Shown in pieces: positions 1 through 12,121 of a stretch of DNA of 64,000 nucleotides. The notes beneath the pieces are model-generated. The model searched no databases. It saw only the letters and a program-made list of their open reading frames with translations, and had not been told where the DNA came from. The DNA is from Tetracentron sinense. Lineage: Eukaryota > Streptophyta > Magnoliopsida > Trochodendrales > Trochodendraceae. Position numbers and translations under genes: made by a program. Position 1 is the stretch's first letter. Each line of letters opens with the position of its first letter. The stretch spans positions 22,830,826-22,894,825 of the forward strand of contig CM026559.1 in assembly GCA_015143295.1 (NCBI GenBank), read 5' to 3'.

Positions 1-148
1 ATCATGTTGTATCTTATCTCTTTCTAGATTAGGTTTATCTTGTATTCCCTATATATTGGATAGTTACATATGAATAGATGAGAAGAAATACACATAATTT
101 TCAGAGCCATATTTCTCAATTTTTCTTCAAGTTAATTCAAGGCTAACA
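1..148 (+). mobile_element. Cop1 5' LTR, 3' tail only
   Basis: The window opens inside this LTR. It ends in CA at 148, two bases before a tRNA-primed binding site, which is the normal order for a plus-strand copia element. No matching 3' LTR follows, because the element is cut off at about 3933. Confidence 0.75.
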
Positions 149-150
149 AG

Positions 151-162
151 TGGTATCAGAGC
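151..162 (+). other. Cop1 primer-binding site
   Basis: TGGTATCAGAGC is complementary to the 3' end of plant initiator-Met tRNA. It lies two bases after the LTR end and 83 bases before the gag start. Confidence 0.85.
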
Positions 163-244
163 CTCTACAATCACTTGATTCAATCAAGTTCTTGGGATTT
201 GTTTGATATATCGTAGTTTTCTGTTTTGGAAGAGAATCGTGGCT

Positions 245-3200
245 ATGAATGCAATGATTCAATCACAACTCCCAAGGTTTTGTGGAACAAACTACGATCA
301 TTGGAGCATCCAGATGAAGGTGCTTTTTCGCTCTCAAGAGTTATGGGATCTCGTAGAGATGAGATATTTCGACGTAGCAGATCAACAAGCATTTGATAAT
401 CTCTCACAAGCACGGAAGGATACATTACGGGATGCATGAAAGAAAGATCAAAAGGCATTGTATTTCATCTTTCAAGTTGTAGATGAAAAGATATTTGATA
501 GAGTATCAAGGGCCACTACAGCAAAGATTACATGAGATTTGTTGGAGAAAAGCTACAAGGGTGCAGAAAGAGTAAAAAATGTATGAATTCAAACCCTGAA
601 GGGTGATTTTGAAGCCTTGAAGATGGGTGATATAGAGTCTATTACTGATTATTTCGGTAAAATAGTGACCACTGCAAATCAAATGAGGGCGAATGGAAAT
701 GAGATGGATGATGTAGAGATCGTCGAAAAAATTCTGCAATCACTTACTTTAAAGTTCAAGCATGTTGTGTGTACTATAGAGGAAGCAAAAGACACATCTG
801 TTATGTCGATTGAAGAACTCATGAGTTCGTTGGAAGCCCACGAACAACGAATGAAGCAAAGATCATCATCCTCATCTTTAGAACAAGCACTCAAAACCCA
901 ACTTTCGATGGATAATACAACCGATCGAGGAAGAAAATATGAAGGTCGAGACCACGGTAGAGGATTCTACAACAATGATGATGAAATGAATAAGAGTTTT
1001 GACTCTTCAAGAGGCCATGTAAGAGGTAGATCTCATAATTGCACTCTTAGGTATGACAAATCTAAAGTTCAATGTCATTATTGTAACAAATATGGTCATT
1101 ATAAATCTGAGTGTCGAAAGAGGTTAGCCGGTGAAGGCAAATACAACAATAATTTTGTTGATCAAAATGAAGATCCAAGTGCTCCTATTCTGTTAGTTTG
1201 CAACACTACAGAAGATAGTAATACCAGTCAATGGTATTTGGATATGTGCTGTAGCAACCACATGTATGGAAGAGAAGAGATGTTTGTCAATCTGGATGAA
1301 AACATCACTTCTATGGTCAAATTTGGAGACAATAGGATAATACAAGTAAAATGAAAAGGTAAAATTCTAATATCTACAAGGAATGGTGATCATCTTCATA
1401 TTTCAGATGTGTTTTATGTTTCAGGATTAGAATACAACTTGCTAAGTGTAGGTCAACTTCAAGAGCGATGCCATATCTTGCATATTGAGAATGGTATCTA
1501 TGACCTTAAAGATGCTGATAGTCAATTAATTGCTAGGGTGCTTATGACAAAGAATTGGATGTTCCCTTTGCAAATCAAGACTGATGTTTCTGCTTGTTAT
1601 AAAATAATTATGCATAATGATTCTTGGTTATGGCATCTTCAGTTTGGCCATTTGAGTTTTAAAAGTTTGAAGAACCTTACTTCAAAGAAGATGGTGATAG
1701 GGCTACCTTTTATAAATCAACCAAATCAGATTTGTGAAAGTTACATTATTGGAAAATAACATAGAGATCCATTTCCAGTTGGGCAGTCACAAAGATCTAT
1801 AAGACCACTTCAATTTGTTCATTCGGATTTGTGTGAGTTAAGTTGTACCTCTAATGGCAATAATAAGTATTTTGCCACTTTTATTGATGATTACAGTAGA
1901 AAAACATGAATTTATTTTTTAAAAGAAAAATATGAGGTCTTACATGTTTTTCAAGATTTTAAATTGTTTGTGGAAAAGCAGAGTGGTCACAATTTAAAAA
2001 TTGTGAGAATTGATGGAGGTGGAGAGTATACCTTACATGGTTTTGAAGATTTTTGTAGGAAGAATGGTATTTATCATCAAACCACCACTAGTTATACAAC
2101 TCAACAGAATGGGGTGACAGAAAGAAAGAACAGGACAATTGTGGAGATGGAAAGAAGTATGTTTGAAAGGAAAGGGTATTCTTAAGACTTTTTCGTCCGA
2201 AGCTGCAGCTCGTGCAGTTTATGTGCTTAATAGATGTCCTATAAAAAGCCTACAGTATGTGACACCGGAAAAAGCATGGAGTGAGAGAAAGCCAAAAATC
2301 TCTCACCTTCGTGTTTTTGGATCCCTTGCTTGTGCACATGTACCTAAAGAAAGGAGAAAAAAGCTTGATGATAAAGGTACAAAGTGCATATTTGTTGAGT
2401 ATTTTAAGAAGGCTTACAAACTCTACAAACCAATTACTAATGATTGTTAGTAGGGATGTAAAATTTGATGAAACTAGTGCTTAGGAGTGGAAAAAAGCAG
2501 AAAAACAGCATCTTGGCATAAGTGTTGATTTTGAAGAAGATTTGAGTCATCAAGAAAGGGATCTCATGGATCCGCCTAGTCCACTTCCACCTACCTCATC
2601 TTTGTCTCAATCATCTTCTATTACACCATCATCCTTAGTTCCTATTCGTAGAAATCCTCCTCGTACTTCCTCCATACTTAGTATATTTAGAGGTTTTGAA
2701 ATCTCTAATGATAATGATATTGACGATGATGATGGTGATATGATGAGCTATATTTTATTTGCAGACTGTGATCCTCTCAGGTTTGAAGAAGCTTTACAGG
2801 AAGAAAAATTCGTAAAAGCCATGGATGAAGAAATTAGGGCCATCGAGAAAAATGATACATAGGAGTTGACACAACTCCCTAAAGGACATAAATCAATTGG
2901 TGTGAAATGGATTTACAAGACCAAGCTAAAGGCAGATGGCTCTGTAGACCGGCATAAGGCAAGACATGTGGTAAAGGGTTACAAGCAAACACCTGGGATT
3001 GATTATCATGAGGTATTTGCTCCTATTGCTAGAATTGAGTCTGTCAAAATGTTGGTTGCTTTAGCAGTTCAAAACTAATGGAAAATCCATCAAATGGATG
3101 TGAAGTTAGCATTCTTGAAGGAAATTCTTGAAGAAGAGGTTTATGTTGACCAACCTATTGGATATGTGAAAAATGGCGATGAATGCAAAGTATGCAAACT

Positions 3201-3933
3201 GAAGAAAGCACTCTATGGGTTAAAGCAATCTCCAAGGGCCTGATACACTCGTATTGATTCATATCTCCATGATAATGATTTTCATAAGTGTCCTAATTGA
3301 CATGCTATTTATGTTAAATATAATGAGCTTGATGATTTTTTGTTGGTCTCACTATATCTAGATGATCTTATCTTTACAGGTAATAATCTTGCTATGTTTG
3401 ATGAGTTTAAGAGAACTATGATTTATGAATTTGAGATGACAGATATGGGTCTGATGTGTTATTACCTTAGGATCGAGGTAAATTAGATGAGCAATGAAAT
3501 TTTTCTTTCCCAGAAGAAGTATACAAGTGAGATTCTCAAAAGGTTTAGGATGAAAAATTCTAAACCTGTTAAGACTCCTACAGAAACTGGTTTGAAATTG
3601 TCCAAGATAAAATTAAGTGCTTAATTGAGAGCTTAAGGTATTTAACTACTACAAGGCCAAACATTGTGTCTGGAGTCAGACTACTTAGCCGTTACATGGA
3701 GTGCCCAAGTCAGATTCACCTACAAGCAGTTAAAAGAATTTTACGATACATAAAAGGTACACTTGATGAAGGTATTTTTTATAAATGTACTGATGATCTT
3801 AAACTTATTGGGTACACAGATAGTGATTGGGCTAGTGATGTTGATGATAGAAATAGTACATCTAGGCATGTGTTCTTTATTGGAGATTGTGCTTTTACTT
3901 ATTCATCAAAGAAACAAGATGTTATTGCACTTT
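245..3933 (+). pseudogene. Cop1 decayed Ty1/copia gag-pol
   Basis: Copia polyprotein running gag, protease, integrase, RT, RNase H. The start at 245 is the ATG opening MNAMIQSQLPRFCGTNY, a typical copia Gag N-terminus. The zinc knuckle CHYCNKYGHYKSEC is at 1073-1114. The protease site at 1241 reads DMC where an Asp-Ser/Thr-Gly triad is expected, so the enzyme is dead. The GAG-pre-integrase segment (LWHLQFGHLSFKSLKNL) is near 1630-1690, and integrase pieces with GGGEY and NGVTERKN lie at about 1880-2160. RT runs from 2866 with YLDD at 3355-3366. RNase H includes GYTDSDWASDVDD in 3666-3933. From 245 to 2185 one frame is kept but broken by stops (437, 1352, 1757, 2183 and others); after that there are frameshifts. 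It stops inside RNase H where it meets Cop2 in the opposite orientation. Confidence 0.9.
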
Positions 3934-4359
3934 GCATTAAAAATTCTATATTTGAGCAAATATGAGATGAAGCCCCTAAATCTAAAATCCACTCACCAGA
4001 AGAATTGTTCATACTTTTGAAGACTGTGAAAATATCTCCAATGTATTCCTCATTTTTTGTTGCTATTGCCGCCGAAGAATCTCCTCCGTAAGAATTCCTT
4101 TCCCCATCAGCACGCCTCGAACACTCTCTTTAGAAGTGCCCTAATTCTTTGCAATGATAGCACTGGACCCTGTCTTTTCCCTTGGATTTAGATCTACCCC
4201 TACCTTTTCCAGATCCTCTCTCCAAGTCCCTTCCTCCTCCCCAAGCAACCATGGCATGATTATTCCTATCATGCGATGGCTTCCGCCTAATCTCATAAGA
4301 GAGTAACGCCACTATGACCTCCTCCATTAGCAATGTCTCCTTGCCATACATGAGGGTTG
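3934..4359 (-). pseudogene. Cop2 gag C-terminus and protease start (minus strand)
   Basis: Read on the minus strand, this continues the Gag that begins at 6943 and was split by the solo LTR at 4360-6468. It shows a Gag stretch beginning LMYGKETLLMEEV, an Arg/Gly/Lys-rich linker, a zinc knuckle starting CYHCKELGHF near 4130-4170, and then a protease-like WILDLGASSH near 3975-4005, in which the catalytic Asp is followed by Leu-Gly rather than the usual Ser/Thr-Gly. A stop follows the knuckle at about 4127. The left edge is a junction with Cop1 RNase H at about 3934 (within some 10 bases). No integrase or RT of this element remains. Confidence 0.8.
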
Positions 4360-6468
4360 TGTTGGACATTATGTCCTGAAAAGTCATTTAGATTGTTAGA
4401 TTCTTATTGATTAGATTAATGAAGACATCTTCTTTATCTATTGTGAATTCATTATGGGTAATTGACCATGATCAGGAGATGATCTATTCGAATGAGATAT
4501 CGATCAAGGTCCCTATGATATATTGTAGGAAAGCTATGTGATAAGTATTGGACTATCACAGGCAGATATAGCTTTTCAGTTCCTTATACCTTATAGAGTC
4601 ACAGCTATGGGTGAAGCTAGGCACTTCACTTATATGGTTGCGACAATGCTAAGAGGTTCTCAATGGTTGTGATGTAGTTTTATCTCAAACTATTGTAGTG
4701 GAGACTACATATCAGCATATGGGTGCTCACTGACTGATTGCATGCAATAAGAGACCTCTTGTATAAACATACTATTAAATAGTTGGTCTCTCATTCATAT
4801 TGAACAATTTTGATGATCCTTAGATCTGATGAGTTCATTTATAACTAAGCAGTAATCTGACTGTTTTGATTGCACCTAAGTACTCTCTACCTAAGGGACC
4901 ACGATACGGTGACAGTTGGATAATCAGAAACCTGCTCGAGTCATGATGAATTTCAAACAAGAAATCCATACTCATTGAATATAAAGATTATCCAAGTTCT
5001 GGGTAAGACAGTCGATTAAGCTTCAATTGTGCGCAGGTGATTTTGAAATTAAATAAGTTTGAAATATATTTTTAATAAAATATATTATACTTGATAAAAG
5101 TTTTTCTCAAAAATTTTTACATGAGAAATGGTTTCTCATGGCTTAATCAAATATCTTGGAAACCCGGATGATGTACAATGGGCTATGTGTTAGATAGTAT
5201 ATTAATCTCGAAGGCCTATTAGGGATAATGTTATTGGAATGATCAATCGAATTAAAAAGTTCATGTGACGGGATCCTTATTGGTTAATGTTCTTACACTG
5301 AGATTCAATTGCAACATGGATATCTCATGTCACTTGCAATTCTGATGTCATTCCTATTTAAGGGTCAATGGGATAAGAAATACAAGCTCAATTAATAGAT
5401 TAAATGTTAATCTATAATTTAAATGATTAAATGTTAATCAATGGTTTAGATTAAATATTAATCTAAATTAAATGATAATAATAATGATTATTTAATTATC
5501 ACAATATAAGAGGATATTGGTTTGACCCATGTCCATAAAACCCAGCACAAGTGGACCTTATTGGTGTGCCCAAGCCCATGGGATTAACTCCCTAGGGTGG
5601 GCGCCCATTTGGAGATTCCTAATTAGTTAGGGAGTTTGTTAGTTAAATGATTATTAATTAATTAGTCCTTAGCTTAAGAGATTAGATTCCTTACTTGGAA
5701 AACAAGAAACAAATGGATAAGATTAATCCTTATCATGACTTGGAGTGCAAGTCACTCTCTCCCTCATGCCTCCTATAGCTCACACCCACCCCTTTGGGGT
5801 TTTTTAATTAGATTAGAATTCCTAGAATTAAGGGAGTTTGCTACATCCCATTAATTAAGGAATCCTTTTATGAAAATGATTCCTAAATTAGAAAGTTTGT
5901 TATAACTAATTAGTTATGGATAAGCATGAAGTTTAATTAATGATAAGTGTTATCATTATTTAATAACTCTTCAAGGATAACAACTAATTGGATAAGGATT
6001 AGGATTTGATCCAAATCTATAAATATACCCACACCCTAAACCATAAGGGGATTCAATTTCATTATTCTCCTTCCAAAAACGTGAGCTATAGAGAGAGAAT
6101 TATCTCTCTAATTTTGATGAGCTTCAAGGGTGACTCCAAGTTGATTTTGAAAGCTAGGTTTTTTGAACCATAAGGTTTTGTGAGATAGAAAGTTTACTCC
6201 AATAATCTTTTTCTCTTTGTTCTTCAATACCAAACATAGATTCAAAAGCTTTGCGGGGATAGAGAAGAATGAAGATCGAGTTTTGAGGATTTCTTCAAGA
6301 AATCTCTACAAAGAGTTTTGATGGTTCATCATGTTTTGTGCTTCACTGGTAAACATCATTCATCGAGGTAATTATCTAAACATGTAGTTAATATTATTTT
6401 TTACCTATGGTGTAAATATCTTCGGGATCCAGTATTCCGCATAATTTTTTTTATCTAGATTCCCTACA
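4360..6468 (+). mobile_element. Solo LTR of the Cop3 family, inserted in Cop2 gag
   Basis: A 2109-bp segment starting TGTTGGACATTATG and ending CCCTACA, flanked by a perfect 5-bp target-site duplication GGTTG (4355-4359 and 6469-6473). It is homologous to the reverse complement of 7447-9658, so it is a Cop3-family LTR in the opposite orientation. No internal region or second LTR is present, so this is a solo LTR, the usual product of LTR-LTR recombination. Cop2 gag reads continuously across the duplicated site. A TATA box lies at 6018-6025. Confidence 0.93.
6018..6025 (+). promoter_or_regulatory. TATA box in Cop3-family solo LTR
   Basis: TATAAATA about 1.66 kb into the LTR. The same box sits at the matching place on the minus strand of the related LTR at 7898-7905. 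It probably marks the U3/R boundary. Confidence 0.6.
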
Positions 6469-6943
6469 GGTTGTCACCAAGTGATTATATGAGTCAGGAA
6501 GTGATGTAAGAAGCCCTATGGCCTGGTCTTCTTCGTCCACCTTGACATCAACTTTCTACAGTTGATTCAAGATTTGATTGAATACATTAATGTGCTCCAT
6601 GAGATCTGCACCTTAACTCTTTTTTCAAGTATAACCTGTTGGTAAGGTTCTTTCCGATATTGAGCATTTCTAACTTCTTCCAAAGATCCGGTGTTGATTC
6701 CTTATCCATAACGCTATGCATCACGTTATCTACGAGACAGATGCATATTGCATTGACTACCCTTGCCTCATTGTCCTCCTAATCTGCATCGGGTATCTTT
6801 TCCAGTTTACCGGAATCCCCCTTCAATGCCCTAACAAGATCCTGTTGAATTAGGATATCTTTTACCCTCATTTGCCACAGATTGAAAATTCATTTTCCGT
6901 CAAACTTCTCCAGAGAAAATTATCAAGAATTTTTCGAAGCCAT
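6469..6943 (-). pseudogene. Cop2 gag N-terminal part (minus strand)
   Basis: The ATG at 6943-6941 opens MASKNS, followed after stops by LEKFDGK and LWQMRVKDILIQQDLVRALKG, a typical copia Gag beginning. Further on are DNVMHSVMDKESTPDLWKKL and NRLYLKKEL, then a short frameshift. The frame is scarred by several stops. The 3' part continues at 4359 beyond the solo LTR. The upstream leader is very short: the PBS is only 21 bases before the ATG. Confidence 0.8.
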
Positions 6944-6964
6944 TGAAAAATTATTTAACTCGAA

Positions 6965-6976
6965 GTTCTGATACCA
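6965..6976 (-). other. Cop2 primer-binding site
   Basis: On the minus strand this reads TGGTATCAGAAC, one base off the initiator-Met tRNA match used by the other elements. It lies two bases inside the LTR boundary at 6979. Confidence 0.75.
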
Positions 6977-6978
6977 AT

Positions 6979-7446
6979 TGTTAGGGAAATAATGGAACCC
7001 GATGGAAAAGAATAAACTAAAACACACACCCACAAGGGAACACGAGATATACGTGGTTTAACAACAACCTGCCTACATTCACGGGTCAAGATCCGATCAC
7101 TTCTTTATTCACAAAAACCTTGAGGAACTAGTACAAAAGCACTCAATTCACCTTCTCTATGAAAACCCAAAGAAAAATCTCTATCTATCATCCCTTTTAC
7201 CTTTCACAAGCCCTATTATGCTTTAACCCTTTCTATTATCTCACACTCCCAATGTTGTTGCATTCTCATGATCTTTAAGATGATACAAACCCTAGACCTA
7301 TAATCCCCTATTTCTAAGGCTAAATTCGAAGTCCTAGACCATTAGAAAATCCCCCAATCAGAATAAGAGTTTCCTAAAGCATAAAAGACTTAATTTCGCA
7401 ATTTTTTGAAAAATTCCCGCTTTATCCGATCGATCGGTGCACCCAG
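6979..7446 (-). mobile_element. Cop2 5' LTR, cut by Cop3
   Basis: The minus-strand LTR end (TG on the plus strand) is at 6979, next to the PBS. The LTR continues for 468 bp to 7446, where the Cop3 3' LTR starts. The last five bases, CCCAG (7442-7446), should be the Cop3 target-site duplication; its partner is not in the window. The rest of this LTR should lie beyond the far end of Cop3. Confidence 0.7.
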
Positions 7447-9658
7447 TGAAGGGGGATCTGGATAAAAAAAATATGCGGAAACTGGATCCCCTAGAAATTT
7501 ACACCATAGAATGCATAAAAATTATCTAAAAGTTTTAGTCATATCACCTCGGTGAATGATGTTCACCGGAGAAGCTTAAATCCATTCGAACCGTCATAAT
7601 TCTTTGTAGAGATTTCTTGAAGAAATACTCAAAGCTCGATCCTTGTTCTTCTCTATCCCCATGAAGCTTTAGAATCTCTCTTTGGAATTGTTGAAGCAAG
7701 AGGAAGAAGATGGAGTAATGGTGAAGACTTTCTATCACCCAAAACCCTAAGGTTCAAAACCCTAGAATTGATGAACCCAACTTGGATGCACCTTGTAGCT
7801 CATGAAAATCCCTAGGGATGCTCCCTAGGGGCTCATGGTTTGGAGAGAGAGGAGAGAGTGAGAAAGAATCTTACTTAATGGTCAAGGGGTGTTGGGGTAT
7901 TTATAGGATTTAGATCATATCCTAATCCTAATCCAATTACACCTTATCCCTTAGGAATTATTAATTAATAATAACTCTTACTATTAATTAAAACTCCTAG
8001 TTTATCTATAACTAGTTTAGTTATAGTAATCCTTCTAATTAAAGAGTCTTTTTCCAAAAGAAATTCCTTAAATAAAGGGATTAGTCAACAACCAACATAA
8101 GAGAGGAATCCTAGTCAAACTAGGAGACCACAACCACAAGGGGTGGGCGTGAGCTTCAAGGGGGCGTGAGCTTTGGAGAGTTCAAGACTCCTTATTGCAT
8201 TCCAACTACTTCTCATCTTAATCCTACTTGCAATCCAACCATTAGATTTTAATTACAGAATAGATAGAATTATTATTCAATAATTATTCAAGTAACCATG
8301 TCCTAATCCAATTCGGATTTCTAAAGTGGGCGCCCCACCCTAGGGTTTAAACCCATGGGATTGGGCCCATATTAAAGGTCCATCCTTATGGATTTATGGA
8401 TATGGGTCAAACCCATTTCCCCTTTAATTAGGTTAATTAAATAATTACTAATTTAATCCCTAAATTTAAATTAACAATTAATTTAAATAATAGATTAACT
8501 TTTAATCTATTTAATTAATGATTAACTTTTAATCACTTAAATAATTGATTAACATTTAATCAATTATTAAGCTTGTATTTCTTATGTGAGCATCTCCACA
8601 GATTGCTCTGGGACATTCTTACCATGGCTTACCCAATGTTATCACATTGACCCTAAATAAGAATTACAACGGAATTGCAAGTGACGTGAGATATCCATGT
8701 TGCAATTGAATCCTAATGTAGGAACATTAACCAATACGGATCCCGTCATATGATCTTTTTAATTCAATTTATCATTCCAAATACATTATCCCTAATGGGC
8801 ATTCGAGATTGACATACTATTTAACTCATAGCCCATTGCACATCATCTAGGTTTCCAAGACTTCTGATTAAGCCATGAGAAACAATTTTTCATGAAATTT
8901 TTTTTGAGAAAATCCTTTGATGAGTATAATATCTTTTAATAAAAGTATATTTCAAAACTTATTTTGATTTCAAAATCACCTGTGCAGGATTTATACTTAA
9001 TCAACTGTCTTACCCGGAACTTGGATAATCTCTCAAATTAATGAGCATAGATTTCTTGTTTGAAATTCATCATGATTCAAACAGCTTTCTGACTTTTCAA
9101 TTGTTACTGTATCATATTCCCTAAGGTAGAAAATACTTTGGTGGAATCAAAACAGTCAGATCATTGCTTAGTCATAGATGAACTCATCAGATCTAAGGAT
9201 CATCAAAATTGTTTAATGTGAATGAGACCAACTATTTGATAGTATGTTTATGCAAGAGGTCTCTCATAGAATGCAATCAGTCAGTGTACATTTAAGCACC
9301 CATATACTGATGTGTAGTCTCCACCACAATAGTTCGAGATAGAACTACATCTCAACTAGTAAGAACATCTTAGCATAGTGGCAGCCATATAAGTGAATTG
9401 CCCAGCTTCACCCATAGCTTTGACTATGTAAGGTATAAGAAATTGGAAAGTTATATCTACCTATGATAATCCAATCACATAACTTTCCTACAATATATCC
9501 TGAAGACCTTTATCGATTTCTCATATCGTATAGATCATCTCATGATCATGGTCAATTACCCATAATGAATACACAATAGATTAAGAAGAAATCTTTATTA
9601 ATCAAATTAATAAGAATCTAACAATCTAAATGACTTTTTCAGGGCATAATGTCTAACA
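7447..9658 (-). mobile_element. Cop3 3' LTR
   Basis: A 2212-bp LTR, TG at 7447 and CA at 9658 on the plus strand. The adjoining internal sequence (9659-9671) is a polypurine tract on the minus strand, which makes this the 3' LTR. It contains a TATA box at 7898-7905 (minus) and many short AT-rich direct repeats between 8400 and 8580. Confidence 0.9.
7898..7905 (-). promoter_or_regulatory. TATA box in Cop3 3' LTR
   Basis: TATAAATA on the minus strand. The solo LTR has the same box at 6018-6025. Confidence 0.55.
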
Positions 9659-9674
9659 ATCTCCCACTTGCCCT
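9659..9674 (-). other. Cop3 polypurine tract
   Basis: On the minus strand this reads AGGGCAAGTGGGAGAT directly before the LTR's TGTTAGAC. It is the expected plus-strand primer and sits just after the RNase H stop. Confidence 0.8.
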
Positions 9675-9679
9675 AAAAG

Positions 9680-11119
9680 TCACTGTGTCGTAGATTTCAA
9701 TCCCATACTATCTAAGTCTGTTATAAATACTTTATCTGATAAAGCCTTAGTCATCGGGTCAACAACATTAAGTTGAGACCTAATCATTGTAACAACTACA
9801 TCTTGCCTATCAATGATCTCACGAATGAGATGATACTTCCGCTCCACATGTTTCATCTTTTTGTGGCTCTTACGTTCTTTGCTGTGGGTTACTGCACCAT
9901 TACTATCACAGAAGAGAGTGATAGGTTTAAGTGCTGAAGGAATATTTCCTAGCTCTTGTAAAAACCTTCTAAATCAGACTGCTTCTTTTGCTACTTCTGA
10001 AACTGCAATATATTCTACTTCTGTGGTGGAGTCAGCAACACTCTTCTGCTTTATGCTCCGCCAACTGACAGCAGCACCACCCAGTGTGAACACATACCTT
10101 AATGTGGAACCTCTATTGTCCAGATCAGATTAGAAATCGGAATCAGTATAACCCAGTCCAGCTAAATCTTCTGATAGAAAAGTAAGCACATAATCCCTAG
10201 TCCTTTTCAGGTATTTCATGATGTGCTTCACAACTGTCCAGTGATTGATACCTGGATTGCTTTGGAACCGACTAACAACTCCCACTACATGATAGATATC
10301 CGGTCTAGTACATAACATGACATACATGAGGCTCCCTACTGTTGAGGTATAAGGACACTTCTTTATTTGCTCAATCTCATCAGCTGATGTAGAGGCCATC
10401 TTTTTAGACAAAGTGACACCATGTCTAAAAGGAATGAGTTTTGTCTTACAATCACTCCTACTGTACCTAAACAATATCTTGTCTATGTAGGAGTTTGGCT
10501 CAATCCCAACATTCGGCATTTTCTATCTCTCAGATTCTTTATTCCGAGAATATAGGATGCCTCTCCTAAGTCTTTAATTAAGAAATGCTGAGAAAGCCAT
10601 ATCTTGACTGATGATAACATCCTTAAATCATTCCCAATGAGTAGAATGTCATCCACATATAGAATTAGGTATACTACTGCTATCCCACTGTCCTTCTTGT
10701 AAATACAAGATTCTTCCAAATTCTTTGATTGAAAGATCAAATCTTTGGTTCCAGGTTCTAGAAGCTTGTTTCAAATCATATATCGACTTGTTGAGCTTGC
10801 ATACCATGTTCTCCTGGTTTGGAGCAATGAAGTTCTCAGGTTGCTTCATATAGATGTCTTCATCTAACATTCCATTAAGGAAAGCATTTTTGACATTCAT
10901 TTGCCATATCTCATAGTCATGGTGTACAACTATAGCTAGCAATATCCTGATGGATTTGAGAATAGCTACTGGAGAAAAGGTATCCTCATAGTTAACTCCT
11001 TGAATTTGAGTATAACCTTTTGCAATAATTCTTGCTTTATAGGTCGCCACGTTACCATCGCCACCCTTCTTCCTTTTGTAAATCCATTTGTATCCAATTG
11101 GTCTTATACCATCTGCTGG
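9680..11119 (-). pseudogene. Cop3 reverse transcriptase and RNase H (5'-truncated)
   Basis: Read leftward from 11119, the RT begins at GIRPIGYKWIYKRKKGGDG, continues through YEDTFSPVAILKSIRILLA and DYEIWQMNVKNAFLNG, and keeps the catalytic LYVDDILLIGND (YVDD at 10648-10659). The connection domain contains TSTVGSLMYVMLCTRPDIY, and RNase H contains GYTDSDF. The reading continues through a degraded RNase H C-terminus to a TGA at 9680-9682. Frameshifts lie near 10735 and 10500, and there are stops near 10130 and 9950. At 11119 the Gyp2 LTR interrupts the RT just before its first conserved block. The RT type resembles Cop5, but the LTR differs. Confidence 0.9.
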
Positions 11120-11383
11120 TGTAGAACCTTGAAACTTTTGTATAAGTCTTGGAATGCGTGTCAAAGCATGAAGCCTTTGTAATACCCCATTTCTACGAAA
11201 TGAGAAATTGTAAAGAACTCGAAGTGTTAAAAAGTGGGATTCCTGGGTCGGTTGTGTTGAAAACCCGAGCTACCGAAACCTATTTCCGACCAGTCAACTT
11301 TAAGGGCAATTGGTCAATAAATAAAGAAGATTTGGGAAATTCTAAAAACCCAAAAATGTTCCTTTTTGAATGACGAGTCCAAC
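11120..11383 (+). mobile_element. Gyp2 LTR, left fragment
   Basis: Starts TGTAGAACC at 11120, the head used by several gypsy LTRs here, and matches the reverse complement of the LTR head at 33865-34423 in several blocks (for example GTGTCAA, AAAGAACT, GTGGGATTCC). It is interrupted at 11383 by Gyp1, and the same LTR resumes at 32665-32670 with the expected next bases. CCAAC at 11379-11383 is the left copy of the Gyp1 target-site duplication. GCTGG at 11115-11119 is a candidate for Gyp2's own duplication. Confidence 0.75.
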
Positions 11384-11971
11384 TTTAGAACCCCAAATTT
11401 CACATGTACTGTTCATGTGCATAGGGTAGTGAATAGTGCCATGAATAGTATCTACGGCTGAATGCCTAAGGTATGGTCTTGAATCATTATCAACGAAAAT
11501 GAGGAATTGGTTTTCAAAACTTGTATGAACAATGTATGTTAAGGTGTATAAAGGCCTTAGGAACATTTTCATGGGTTATGGGTGTTGAGAATAAAAGGTG
11601 GAAAAGGTTTAGGTGGTAAAAAGAGGGAAGTCTCCACATCCCTCAAACTTGAGAGTAGTCTAGTTTTCTCACTCCTTATCAGAATTAAGTGATTCTTAAA
11701 CCATTAGAACCATATTGGAATCCTCTTCAAGGCTCATGTGTAATATTTTTCCATATTTTGAGTCTAAGCTAAGCCAAAAGTGGGTTTTCCGACGTTTTTT
11801 CAGCTGAAATTGCAGACCAGTCCACTTGTAGGCCCATTTGGACCATTTAAAACTCAGAATTGGGAGTTTCATAAAACATGAAAGTTGTTCTCCCTCAAAA
11901 TATGAGTCCAACGCAAGTTGAATCGTCAAAATACAATAAGTGAGTTAAAAGTTATGGTCAAAATACCAAAT

Positions 11972-12121
11972 AGGAGTGCGATCTATCACAAATAAGGTGT
12001 GATCGATCGCAAAATAGTACGATCGATCGCAAATTTCTGTGATCGATCGTATTCAGGCGAGTTTTTTTGATTTCCTTCGGGTCCAAGTGCGATAGATCAC
12101 ACCAAAGGTGCGATCGATCGA
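11972..12121 (+). repeat. Palindromic GATCGATC cluster in Gyp1 5' LTR
   Basis: Six sites built on GTGCGATCGATCGC or a near variant, spaced roughly 10-30 bases apart. The 3' LTR copy (20455-20582) has fewer perfect sites: one unit present here (near 12000-12030) is missing there, and the 3' copy has a short extra segment before it. Other gypsy LTRs carry comparable clusters with different words. Confidence 0.8.

Noticed and set aside
151..162. Possible tRNA gene from matches to initiator-Met tRNA
   Set aside because: Only the 12-base primer-binding match is present, here and at the other LTR edges. No cloverleaf surrounds it.
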